From Lachnospiraceae bacterium (lineage in GTDB: Bacteria; Bacillota; Clostridia; Lachnospirales; Lachnospiraceae), in assembly GCA_017619975.1 (NCBI GenBank), contig JAFZRH010000076.1:1-32756 (forward strand): a stretch of DNA of 32,756 nt. The letters run 5' to 3'. Each line of letters begins with the position of its first letter. Position 1 is the stretch's first letter. The notes under the pieces are model-generated. The model had not been told where the DNA came from and ran no database searches. It saw nothing but the letters and a program-made list of their open reading frames with translations. Below, in pieces: positions 22,475 through 29,236 of the stretch. The position numbers and the translations under genes are program-made.

Positions 22475-23293
22475 ATGCGGCTGATCCGATGCAGGCAGTA
22501 TACGGTCGAGGTTCCGGGCTTTGAGGCCGGGGAGCACCTCCGTCTGGCCTTTTTATCGGATCTGCATAACAATGTTTATCCCGGTCTGCTGAAAATGCTG
22601 GAGGAGGCTGCGCCGGACGCGGTGCTGATCGGCGGGGATATGGCAAACCGCCCGACCCGTCTCGGGACGCCGCCGCGCTATACGAGAGGCTACGGCTGCG
22701 TGAGTAAGATCGTGAAAGAATTCCCGGTCTGGTATGCTTTCGGCAATCACGAGGCCAGCTGGCGGCTGGATGAAACATACGGCGCTTCGTTTCATGCGTA
22801 TCAGCGTGCTCTGAAGAAAAAAGGCGTCGTTTTTCTGGAGAATGAGTACGTCGTTTTGCGGGCAGGCAGCCGGCCGGTGGTGCTGTACGGCCTTGAGATG
22901 GGACGCCCGCAGTACACGCATCATGCGAAAAAACGCCGTCCGCCGACGCAGGAAGAGCTGCGCACGTGGATCGGAGAAGCCCTGCCGGATGCCTTTACGG
23001 TTCTTCTGGCGCATCATCCGGACTATCTGGAGTCGTATGCGGCCTGGGGCGCGGATCTGGTGCTGGCAGGGCATCTGCACGGTGGTCAGGTGCGGCTGCC
23101 GGGGATCGGCGGGCTGCTCGCGCCGGGCTTTGGGCTGTTTCCGCGGTATACGAGAGGGCGATATGAAGCGGTTGCAAGCCGCCCTCACCCCACGGTCATG
23201 ATCGTTTCGCCGGGGCTGGGGACGCATACGGTCCCCTTCCGCCTCTTCAATCCGCGGGAGCTGGTGATCGTGGATTTAACAGGGCGGGGGTAA
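22475..23293 (+). CDS. Calcineurin-like metallophosphoesterase (YkuE-like)
   Basis: The 272-residue protein has the five conserved metallophosphoesterase blocks: LSDLHNN (Asp29, His31), IGGDMANRP, FGNHEASW, LLAHHPDYLE and LAGHLHGGQVRLPGIGG. The last block places it in the group of YkuE/YaeI-type enzymes, some of which act on phospholipids or nucleotide sugars. No membrane anchor is seen, unlike several relatives. The segment ASRPHPT near residues 234-240 is encoded by bases that match the start of the dispersed repeat found at 29165 (16 of 16), suggesting a repeat fragment has entered the gene near a variable loop. GGAGG lies 7 bases upstream of ATG 22475. scpA follows after 27 bases. Confidence 0.88.
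   Translation: MRLIRCRQYTVEVPGFEAGEHLRLAFLSDLHNNVYPGLLKMLEEAAPDAVLIGGDMANRPTRLGTPPRYTRGYGCVSKIVKEFPVWYAFGNHEASWRLDETYGASFHAYQRALKKKGVVFLENEYVVLRAGSRPVVLYGLEMGRPQYTHHAKKRRPPTQEELRTWIGEALPDAFTVLLAHHPDYLESYAAWGADLVLAGHLHGGQVRLPGIGGLLAPGFGLFPRYTRGRYEAVASRPHPTVMIVSPGLGTHTVPFRLFNPRELVIVDLTGRG
23175..23195 (+). repeat. Partial copy of the two-hairpin repeat inside a coding sequence
   Basis: Bases 23175-23190 (CAAGCCGCCCTCACCC) are identical to 29165-29180, the left edge of repeat copy B, and CACGG follows two bases sooner than in copy B. The hairpin part is missing. The reading frame of the phosphoesterase is kept through it. Confidence 0.5.
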
Positions 23294-23320
23294 ATCACCC
23301 TTGCCCGGGAGAGGATACAT

Positions 23321-24067
23321 ATGGAACTGTCCGTAAAATTGGAGAGCTTTGAAGGGCCGCTGGACCTTCTGCTCCACCTGATCGATAAAAACAAAATCAA
23401 TATATACGACATCCCCATCGCGCTGATCACCGAGCAGTACATGGAGTATCTTTCGGCGATGCAGGAGGAGCGGCTGGAGAATTTAAGCGAATTTCTGGTC
23501 ATGGCCGCAACGCTCCTGGATATCAAAGCGCGCATGCTGCTGCCGAAACCGGAAGCGGAAGGCGAAGAGGAGGAAGGCGACCCGAGGGCGGAACTGGTGG
23601 CGCGCCTTCTGGAGTACCGCAAGTACAAGCTTTTATCCGGCGAGCTTAAGGAACGGCAGGAGGGGAGCGAGCGCTTTTACTACCGCGAAAAGCAGCTGCC
23701 GCGCGAGGTGGAAAAATATAAGCCGCCGGTGGATCTGGATCAGCTGCTGGGCGGGCTGGACAGTGAAAAGCTTCTGCGGATCTGTCAGGAGATCCTGCAG
23801 CGGAACGCCGACAAGGTCGATACGGTCCGCAGCCATTTCGGCGAGATCGAACGCGAAGCGGTCAGGATCGGAGACCGGCTGGACTATGTGCGGAAAGAAG
23901 TAAAAAAATCGGGCCGCCACAGCTTCCGGAGCCTGCTCGGAAAGAGCGCCAGCAAACTGGAGATCGTGGTTACCTTTATGGCGATCCTGGAACTCATCAA
24001 GACCGGAGAGATCCGCTTAACGGAGGACAGCACCCGGGACGATTTCTCCCTGGAGGGGGCAGCATGA
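23321..24067 (+). CDS. scpA: Segregation and condensation protein A
   Basis: The 248-residue kleisin subunit of the bacterial SMC complex bridges the SMC heads and carries ScpB. Recognisable parts are the N-terminal KLESFEGPLDLLLHLIDKNK, IYDIPIALITEQYMEYL, FLVMAATLLDIKARMLLP, and the C-terminal winged-helix with VVTFMAILELIKTGEIRL. GGGAGAGG lies 7 bases before ATG 23321. The stop overlaps the scpB start by 4 bases (ATGA), the usual coupled order. The smc gene is not in the window. Confidence 0.95.
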   Translation: MELSVKLESFEGPLDLLLHLIDKNKINIYDIPIALITEQYMEYLSAMQEERLENLSEFLVMAATLLDIKARMLLPKPEAEGEEEEGDPRAELVARLLEYRKYKLLSGELKERQEGSERFYYREKQLPREVEKYKPPVDLDQLLGGLDSEKLLRICQEILQRNADKVDTVRSHFGEIEREAVRIGDRLDYVRKEVKKSGRHSFRSLLGKSASKLEIVVTFMAILELIKTGEIRLTEDSTRDDFSLEGAA

Positions 24068-24687
24068 AGAAGGAACATATCCTGGAAGGCATCCTGTTTG
24101 CGATGGGCAGCTCCGTGAGCATGTCCCTGATCGCGGAAGTGATGGAGATCCCGCCGGAGGAGCTGGAGCTCGTCGCGGCGAATTTAGAGACGGAATACGA
24201 GCAGGAGGAACGCGGCCTGCGCCTCTTACGTCTGGAAGACCGCCTGCAGCTTTCGACTGCCGAAGGCTGCTACGATACCCTGATCAAAATGGTCAAGAAG
24301 CCGAATCCGCCGGTCCTGACCGACGTGGTGCTGGAAACGCTGGCTATTATTGCGTACAAGCAGCCGGTCACGAAGGGCGATATCGAGCGGATCCGCGGGG
24401 TCTCGAGCGATCACGCGGTCAACAAGCTAGTGGAATTCGGCCTGGTGGAGGAAGCGGGACGCTTAAATGCGCCCGGCCGGCCGATTTTGTTCAAAACGAC
24501 CGAAGAGTTTCTGCGCCGTTTTCAGATCTCGAATCCGGAAGAGCTGCCGCAGATGGATCCCGTGCAGTACGAGGAGATCGCCGCTTCCGTGGAGCGCGAA
24601 GTCGGTGAGATGGAGGCCCGGGACCGGATCGTGAAGGAAGAGGGAAAAGCGGGAGAAGAGGCAAACCCGATCCCGGTGGAGGTGTAG
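24064..24687 (+). CDS. scpB: Segregation and condensation protein B
   Basis: The 207-residue partner of ScpA in the SMC condensin complex is made of two winged helix domains: LEGILFAMGSSVSMSLIAEVM at the N-terminus, RLEDRLQLSTAEG, then VLTDVVLETLAIIAYKQPVT with the family signature KGDIERIRGVSSDHAVNKLV and PGRPILFKTTEEFLRRF. A charged tail of about 40 residues follows (from SNPEELPQ). It is translationally coupled to scpA and followed after one base by the trmK-type gene. Length is typical. Confidence 0.95.
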   Translation: MKKEHILEGILFAMGSSVSMSLIAEVMEIPPEELELVAANLETEYEQEERGLRLLRLEDRLQLSTAEGCYDTLIKMVKKPNPPVLTDVVLETLAIIAYKQPVTKGDIERIRGVSSDHAVNKLVEFGLVEEAGRLNAPGRPILFKTTEEFLRRFQISNPEELPQMDPVQYEEIAASVEREVGEMEARDRIVKEEGKAGEEANPIPVEV

Positions 24688-24688
24688 C

Positions 24689-26491
24689 GTGGGCTTATCG
24701 AAGCGGCTGGAAACGGTGCTGCGGCTGGTGCCCCCGTCGGGAAAAACGGCGGCGGACGTCGGAACGGATCACGGTCTGACGGCGGCGGCGCTGGCGGAAC
24801 GGGAGCTCTGCGCGCACGTGATCGCCACGGACTTACGGGAAGGACCGTTAAGCGCCGCCGAAAAGCTGGTCCGGGAACGCGGGCTTGCGGAGAAGATCGA
24901 GCTGCGTCTCGGTGACGGCCTGGCGCCGCTCCGGCCGAAAGAGGCGGAAACCGTCATCATCACCGGCATGGGCGGCGCGCTGATGCAGAAGATCTTGAGA
25001 GAAGGGGAGGCCGTCGCGCACGCGGCAAAGCGCCTGATCCTTTCGCCGCAGTCGGAAGTGCCGCAGTTCAGGCGTTTTTTACAGGAAAATGGCTATACCG
25101 TCCGCTCGGAACGGGTGGTGGAAGAGGACGGCAAGTTTTATTTTATTCTGGACGTGAGCCCGGAAGCGGGCATGGTCTTAAGCGAGACGGAATGCGAATA
25201 CGGCCGGAACGTCCCGGAAGAAAATTTTCCCGAATATATAAAATATTTACAAAAAGAACAAAAGAAATTAATCTCGATTTTACGGAATATCGCGGAAAAC
25301 TCCGCAGGGAACGAAGAGAGGATCCTCGCGATCCGGCATAAGCTGCAGCTCATCGGAACGGTGATACGGGCAACGGAAAAGAAAGGAAGAAAAACGATGG
25401 GACTGAAACTGGGATTCGGATTGATGCGCCTGCCGCGTCTTGAGGACGGAAGCATCGATGTGGAACAGACCGCGCAAATGGCGGACCTCTTTCTGGAACG
25501 CGGCGGTACGTATTTTGACACGGCCTTCGTCTACGATGGCTCGGAGGAGGCCATCCGCAAAGCGCTGGTGGAGCGGCATCCGCGCGACAGTTACACGCTG
25601 GCGACCAAGATCAACGTCCGGGTGGCGGCCGACGCCGAAGACGCGAAGGCACAGCTGGAAAAGAGTCTGGCGCGGACCGGCGCCGGCTACTTCGACTACT
25701 ATCTGCTGCACGCGATGAGCCGCAACAATAAAGACCGCTATGAGGAATACGGCATCTGGGACTTCGTCGCGCAGAAGAAAAAGGAAGGCGTCATCCGCCA
25801 TATGGGCTTTTCCTTCCACGATACGCCGGAGCTTCTGGACGAGATCCTGACCGAACATCCGGAGGTGGATTTCGTGCAGCTGCAGATCAATTACGCGGAC
25901 TGGGAGAATCCGGACGTACAGTCCGGCGCCTGCTACGCGGTAGCCAGAAAGCATGGTAAGCAGGTCGTGATCATGGAACCCGTCAAGGGCGGGACCTTAG
26001 CGAGTTTGCCGGAAGAGGCCGAAGCTGTCTATAAGGCGCTGGATCCGACTGCTTCCACCGCGTCCTGGGCGGTGCGCTTCGCGGCGTCGCTGGACGGCGT
26101 GCTGGCGGTGCTTTCCGGCATGTCCAATCTGGCGCAGATGGAGGACAACACCTCCTATATGCAGGATTTCAAACCCTTAAGCGAAGAGGAGCGCGCCGCC
26201 ATAGAGACGGTCCGGACGATCCTGGCCTCCCGCCGGCAGATCCCCTGCACGGCCTGCGAATACTGCGTGGAAGGCTGCCCGATGGGGATCCGGATCCCGG
26301 CTCTTTTCAGCCTGTACAACACCAGCCTGCGTTACGGTTTTGCCGAGGAGCAAAAACGCCGGTATAAGATCCTGCTCAAACGCTCCGGAAAGGCGTCGGA
26401 CTGCATCCGATGCGGCGCCTGCGAGGCAGCCTGCCCGCAGCATCTGCCCATCCGGGATCTTCTGGAAGAGATCGCGGGCGTGCTGGAGTAA
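24689..26491 (+). CDS. Fusion: TrmK-like tRNA (adenine-N1) methyltransferase + ferredoxin-tailed aldo/keto reductase
   Basis: A single 600-codon frame holds two enzymes. Residues 1-233 are a class I SAM methyltransferase of the TrmK family (m1A22 in tRNA): ADVGTDHGLTAAALA, VIITGMGGALMQKIL and LSPQSEVPQFR. Residues 237-600 form an aldo/keto reductase with an intact catalytic set (Asp and Tyr in YFDTAFVYDG, Lys in LATKINV, His in YYLLHAMS). A C-terminal ferredoxin-like tail has two cysteine groups (CTACEYCVEGCP and CIRCGACEAACP). The linker EKKGRKT is the translation of a purine-rich AAAGGAAG site that lies 8 bases before an in-frame ATG at 25397, so the reductase may also be made separately (364 residues). 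The fusion looks like loss of the trmK stop codon. The start is GTG 24689, after GGAGGTG. Confidence 0.88.
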   Translation: MGLSKRLETVLRLVPPSGKTAADVGTDHGLTAAALAERELCAHVIATDLREGPLSAAEKLVRERGLAEKIELRLGDGLAPLRPKEAETVIITGMGGALMQKILREGEAVAHAAKRLILSPQSEVPQFRRFLQENGYTVRSERVVEEDGKFYFILDVSPEAGMVLSETECEYGRNVPEENFPEYIKYLQKEQKKLISILRNIAENSAGNEERILAIRHKLQLIGTVIRATEKKGRKTMGLKLGFGLMRLPRLEDGSIDVEQTAQMADLFLERGGTYFDTAFVYDGSEEAIRKALVERHPRDSYTLATKINVRVAADAEDAKAQLEKSLARTGAGYFDYYLLHAMSRNNKDRYEEYGIWDFVAQKKKEGVIRHMGFSFHDTPELLDEILTEHPEVDFVQLQINYADWENPDVQSGACYAVARKHGKQVVIMEPVKGGTLASLPEEAEAVYKALDPTASTASWAVRFAASLDGVLAVLSGMSNLAQMEDNTSYMQDFKPLSEEERAAIETVRTILASRRQIPCTACEYCVEGCPMGIRIPALFSLYNTSLRYGFAEEQKRRYKILLKRSGKASDCIRCGACEAACPQHLPIRDLLEEIAGVLE

Positions 26492-26526
26492 TCGCGGCGG
26501 AACAAAGAAACGCAGAAAGATCGTTC

Positions 26527-26555
26527 TTGTCATGCGGCGGCAAACGTGGTATAGT
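26527..26555 (+). promoter_or_regulatory. Sigma-A-type promoter for the phosphofructokinase gene
   Basis: TTGTCA (26527-26532), 17-base spacer, TATAGT (26550-26555) with an extended TGG before the -10 box. It lies 78 bases before ATG 26633. Confidence 0.7.
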
Positions 26556-26632
26556 CTTTGCCTGTGGATCCGGACGGTATCCGTCCGATCCGCAGCGAAC
26601 AACGGATAAAGAACAGTATAAAGGAGATTCCC

Positions 26633-27856
26633 ATGAAAAATGTGATCGTTGGTCAGTCCGGCGGCCCTTCGTCGGTCATTAACAGCTCGCTGGCAGGCGT
26701 TTACTGCCGCGCGAAGGAGCTGGGAGCGGATAAAGTCTACGGCATGCGCAACGGCATCCAGGGCTTTCTGGATGAGCGCCTGGTGGATCTGGGCGAGATC
26801 TTAAAGAGCGAGGCCGAAGTGGAGATGTTAAAGAAGACGCCGGCCGCCTTCCTCGGTTCCTGCCGATTCAAGCTGCCGGATGCGGAGAAAAAACCCGAAG
26901 TGTTCGAGAAGATCTTCGCGCTCTTAAACAAGTATGAGATCAAGGTCTTTATCTATATCGGCGGCAACGACTCCATGGATACCATCCGCAAACTGGCGGA
27001 CTACGGCCTGGCGACCGGGTCCGAGATCCGATTCGTCGGCGCGCCGAAGACCATCGACAACGATCTGGCCGAAACCGATCACACCCCCGGCTTCGGCAGT
27101 GCGGCGAAGTTTATCGCGACCATGGCCAAGGAAGCCATCCGCGACGAAGTCGTTTACAGCACGAACCGTACCATTTACGTCATGGAGATCATGGGCCGCA
27201 ACGCCGGCTGGCTGACGGCTGCCGCCGCCCTGGCCCGCGGCGAGGACAATCCCGGCCCGGATCTGATCTATCTGCCGGAAGTCCCCTTCGACATGAATGC
27301 TTTCCTGGAGAAGGTCGGCGCGCTGCTCAAGAAGAAAAACAACATCATGATCGCCGTCTCCGAGGGCATCCATGATGACAAGGGCACCTTCATCTGCGAA
27401 TACGCGGCAGCCGACAAGGCGGTCGATGCTTTCGGCCACAAGCAGATGGGCGGCACCGCGACGTATCTCTGCAGCGTCTGCGAAGAGAAATTCGGCTGCA
27501 AGACCCGCGCCATCGAGCTTTCCACGCTGCAGCGCTGCGCGGCGCACTTAGCGTCCCAGACCGACGTGGATGAGGCTTTTGCCTCCGGTGCCAAGGCGGT
27601 CGAAGCGGCGCTTTCGGGCCGTACGGCTTTAATGGCGACCTTAAACCGCGCCGGTGAGGATCCTTACCGCTGCGAGATCGACCTGGCCGACGTGCACTAC
27701 ATCTCCAACGTGGAGCGTCTGGTGCCGCGCGAATGGATCAGCGAAGACGGGGACGACGTGACGGAAGACTTTGTCCGCTATGCCCTCCCGCTCATCCAGG
27801 GCGAGAGCTGGCCGGTCATGGAAAACGGCCTGCCGAAGCACCTGGTGCTGAAATAA
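26633..27856 (+). CDS. Phosphofructokinase, probably pyrophosphate-dependent
   Basis: The 407-residue enzyme phosphorylates fructose 6-phosphate to fructose 1,6-bisphosphate in glycolysis. It has the phosphate-binding GQSGGPSSVINSS at the N-terminus, GGNDSMDT (110-117) and APKTIDNDL (137-145, catalytic Asp142), GFGSAAKFI and MEIMGRNAGWL. Asp113 and Lys139 occupy the positions where ATP-dependent enzymes carry Gly; these two substitutions mark pyrophosphate-dependent phosphofructokinases, which are reversible and spare ATP. Asn112, where most homologs have Asp, is a variation of this clade. AAGGAG lies 6 bases before ATG 26633. It has its own promoter and terminator, so it is probably monocistronic. 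Confidence 0.9.
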   Translation: MKNVIVGQSGGPSSVINSSLAGVYCRAKELGADKVYGMRNGIQGFLDERLVDLGEILKSEAEVEMLKKTPAAFLGSCRFKLPDAEKKPEVFEKIFALLNKYEIKVFIYIGGNDSMDTIRKLADYGLATGSEIRFVGAPKTIDNDLAETDHTPGFGSAAKFIATMAKEAIRDEVVYSTNRTIYVMEIMGRNAGWLTAAAALARGEDNPGPDLIYLPEVPFDMNAFLEKVGALLKKKNNIMIAVSEGIHDDKGTFICEYAAADKAVDAFGHKQMGGTATYLCSVCEEKFGCKTRAIELSTLQRCAAHLASQTDVDEAFASGAKAVEAALSGRTALMATLNRAGEDPYRCEIDLADVHYISNVERLVPREWISEDGDDVTEDFVRYALPLIQGESWPVMENGLPKHLVLK

Positions 27857-27868
27857 TCCTGAAACCGG

Positions 27869-27897
27869 GTGCCAAAGGGGACGGTTCCTTTTGGCAC
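27869..27897. repeat. REP-like palindrome with GGGGACGG core
   Basis: GTGCCAAAGG pairs with CCTTTTGGCAC (one bulged base) around GGACGGTT. I recall similar 'caaaggggacggttc' palindromes as dispersed elements in many anaerobic bacterial genomes, sometimes linked to REP-associated (RAYT) transposases; this is from memory. No such transposase is in the window. It sits 12 bases after the phosphofructokinase stop. Confidence 0.55.
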
Positions 27898-27900
27898 GCG

Positions 27901-27939
27901 CGCGGGAGAGGATTTCTTCTTCTCCCGCGTTCTTTTTGT
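27901..27939 (+). terminator. Rho-independent terminator after the phosphofructokinase gene
   Basis: CGCGGGAGA (27901-27909) pairs perfectly with TCTCCCGCG (27921-27929) around an 11-base loop, followed by TTCTTTTTG (27930-27938). Confidence 0.85.
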
Positions 27940-27968
27940 TTTACATTCCGCTTGTTTCGTGCTATAAT
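27940..27968 (+). promoter_or_regulatory. Sigma-A-type promoter for the rlmL-rdgB-dgt-dnaG unit
   Basis: TTTACA (27940-27945), 17-base spacer, TATAAT (27963-27968), with an extended TGC. It starts directly after the T run of the preceding terminator. The leader to ATG 28028 is about 50 bases. Confidence 0.8.
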
Positions 27969-28027
27969 TCTTTCGAAAAGAAGGCGCAGATTCCACGGCG
28001 TCTTATTTCCTGTCGCGGAGGTTCTGC

Positions 28028-29164
28028 ATGTTTGAATATATCGCCCCCTGTCATTTCGGTCTGGAATCCGTGTGCAAACGCGAGATTCTTGCCTTGGGTT
28101 ACGATATTTCAAAGGTGGAGGACGGCAAGGTCTTTTTCGAGGGCGACGCGGACGCCGGCATTTTAGCAAACCTGTCCCTGCGGACGGCCGAGCGGGTGCT
28201 TTTAAAGGTCGGGAGCTTCACGGCCCGGACCTGGGATGAGCTCTTTGAGGGAACGCGGGCGCTGCACTGGGAAGACTACCTGCCGCGGGACGCACGCTTC
28301 TGGGTGGCGAAGGCGGCGAGCATCAAAAGCGCGCTGTACAGCCCCTCGGATATCCAGTCCGTGATGAAAAAGGCCATGGTGGAGCGCTTAAAGAGCGCCT
28401 ATCACCTGACCGTATTCCCGGAAAGCGGCGCTTCCTTCCCGGTGCGCGTGGTGCTGATGAAGGATGAAGTGACCGTCGGTCTGGATCTGTCCGGCGAATC
28501 TCTGCATAAGCGGGGCTACCGGAAGCTGGTGAGCAAAGCGCCGATCACGGAGACCCTGGCGGCGGCGCTGATCGATCTTACGCCCTGGCGGGCGGACCGG
28601 ATCCTGGTGGATCCCTTCTGCGGCAGCGGCACTTTCCTGATCGAAGCAGCCTTAAAGGCGGCGAACGTCGCGCCGGGCATCGGCCGCAGCTTTACTGCCG
28701 AAACCTGGCCGCATCTCTTTCCGGAGAAGAGCTGGTCCGACTGGCGGGAGGACTTAAAAGCGGCCGAAGACCGGACTGTCGAGACGGAACTCCAGGGCTA
28801 CGATATTGATGAAGACGTGATTCGCGCGGCGCGGGACAATGCGCGCCTGGCCGGGGTGGATCACATGATCCATTTCCAGGTCCGGGACGTGAAGGATCTG
28901 AGCCACAGCAAAAAGTACGGCTTTCTGATCACGAACCCGCCTTACGGCGAACGCTTGGAAGAGAAAGCCGCGCTGATGCCTCTTTATAAGACGCTGGGTG
29001 AGCGCTTTCACGCGCTGGATTCCTGGTCGGCCTACGTGATCACGTCCTTCGACGGGGTCGAAGCGGCCTTCGGCCGCAAAGCGGACAGGAACCGCAAGAT
29101 CTACAACGGGATGCTGAAAACCTACTTTTACGAATTTCAGGGGCCGAAGCCGCCGAGAAGGTGA
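28028..29164 (+). CDS. THUMP-domain RNA (guanine-N2) methyltransferase, RlmL-like
   Basis: The 378-residue protein has an N-terminal ferredoxin-like and THUMP region (about 1-165), which binds RNA. A SAM-dependent methyltransferase domain follows, with the entry motif FCGSGTFLIEAAL, GYDIDEDVIRAARDNARLAG and the catalytic TNPPYGERL (N-P-P-Y, typical for N2-guanine methylation). It corresponds to the N-terminal half of E. coli RlmL, which makes m2G2445 in 23S rRNA; in Firmicutes it occurs as a single-activity protein like this one. GGAGG lies 7 bases before ATG 28028. A dispersed repeat follows the stop. Confidence 0.9.
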   Translation: MFEYIAPCHFGLESVCKREILALGYDISKVEDGKVFFEGDADAGILANLSLRTAERVLLKVGSFTARTWDELFEGTRALHWEDYLPRDARFWVAKAASIKSALYSPSDIQSVMKKAMVERLKSAYHLTVFPESGASFPVRVVLMKDEVTVGLDLSGESLHKRGYRKLVSKAPITETLAAALIDLTPWRADRILVDPFCGSGTFLIEAALKAANVAPGIGRSFTAETWPHLFPEKSWSDWREDLKAAEDRTVETELQGYDIDEDVIRAARDNARLAGVDHMIHFQVRDVKDLSHSKKYGFLITNPPYGERLEEKAALMPLYKTLGERFHALDSWSAYVITSFDGVEAAFGRKADRNRKIYNGMLKTYFYEFQGPKPPRR

Positions 29165-29225
29165 CAAGCCGCCCTCACCCGTCACGGCTTTGCCGTGACA
29201 CCCTCCCCCTCGTCAGGGGGAGGGC
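29165..29225 (+). repeat. Two-hairpin dispersed repeat, copy B
   Basis: Starts CAAGCCGCCCTCACCC. Hairpin 1 is GTCACGGC (29181-29188) with GCCGTGAC (29192-29199). Hairpin 2 is CCCTCCCCCT (29201-29210) with AGGGGGAGGG (29215-29224), 10 perfect pairs around CGTC. The element directly abuts the ribosome binding site of the RdgB fusion gene, 12 bases before its ATG. Confidence 0.85.
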
Positions 29226-29236
29226 AGGAAAAAACG

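Noticed and set aside
29215-29236. Hairpin 2 of repeat copy B hiding the ribosome binding site of the RdgB fusion gene
   Set aside because: The likely site (AGGA at 29227-29230) lies outside the stem; in copy C the dnaG site is also clear of the hairpin, so simple sequestration is not supported.
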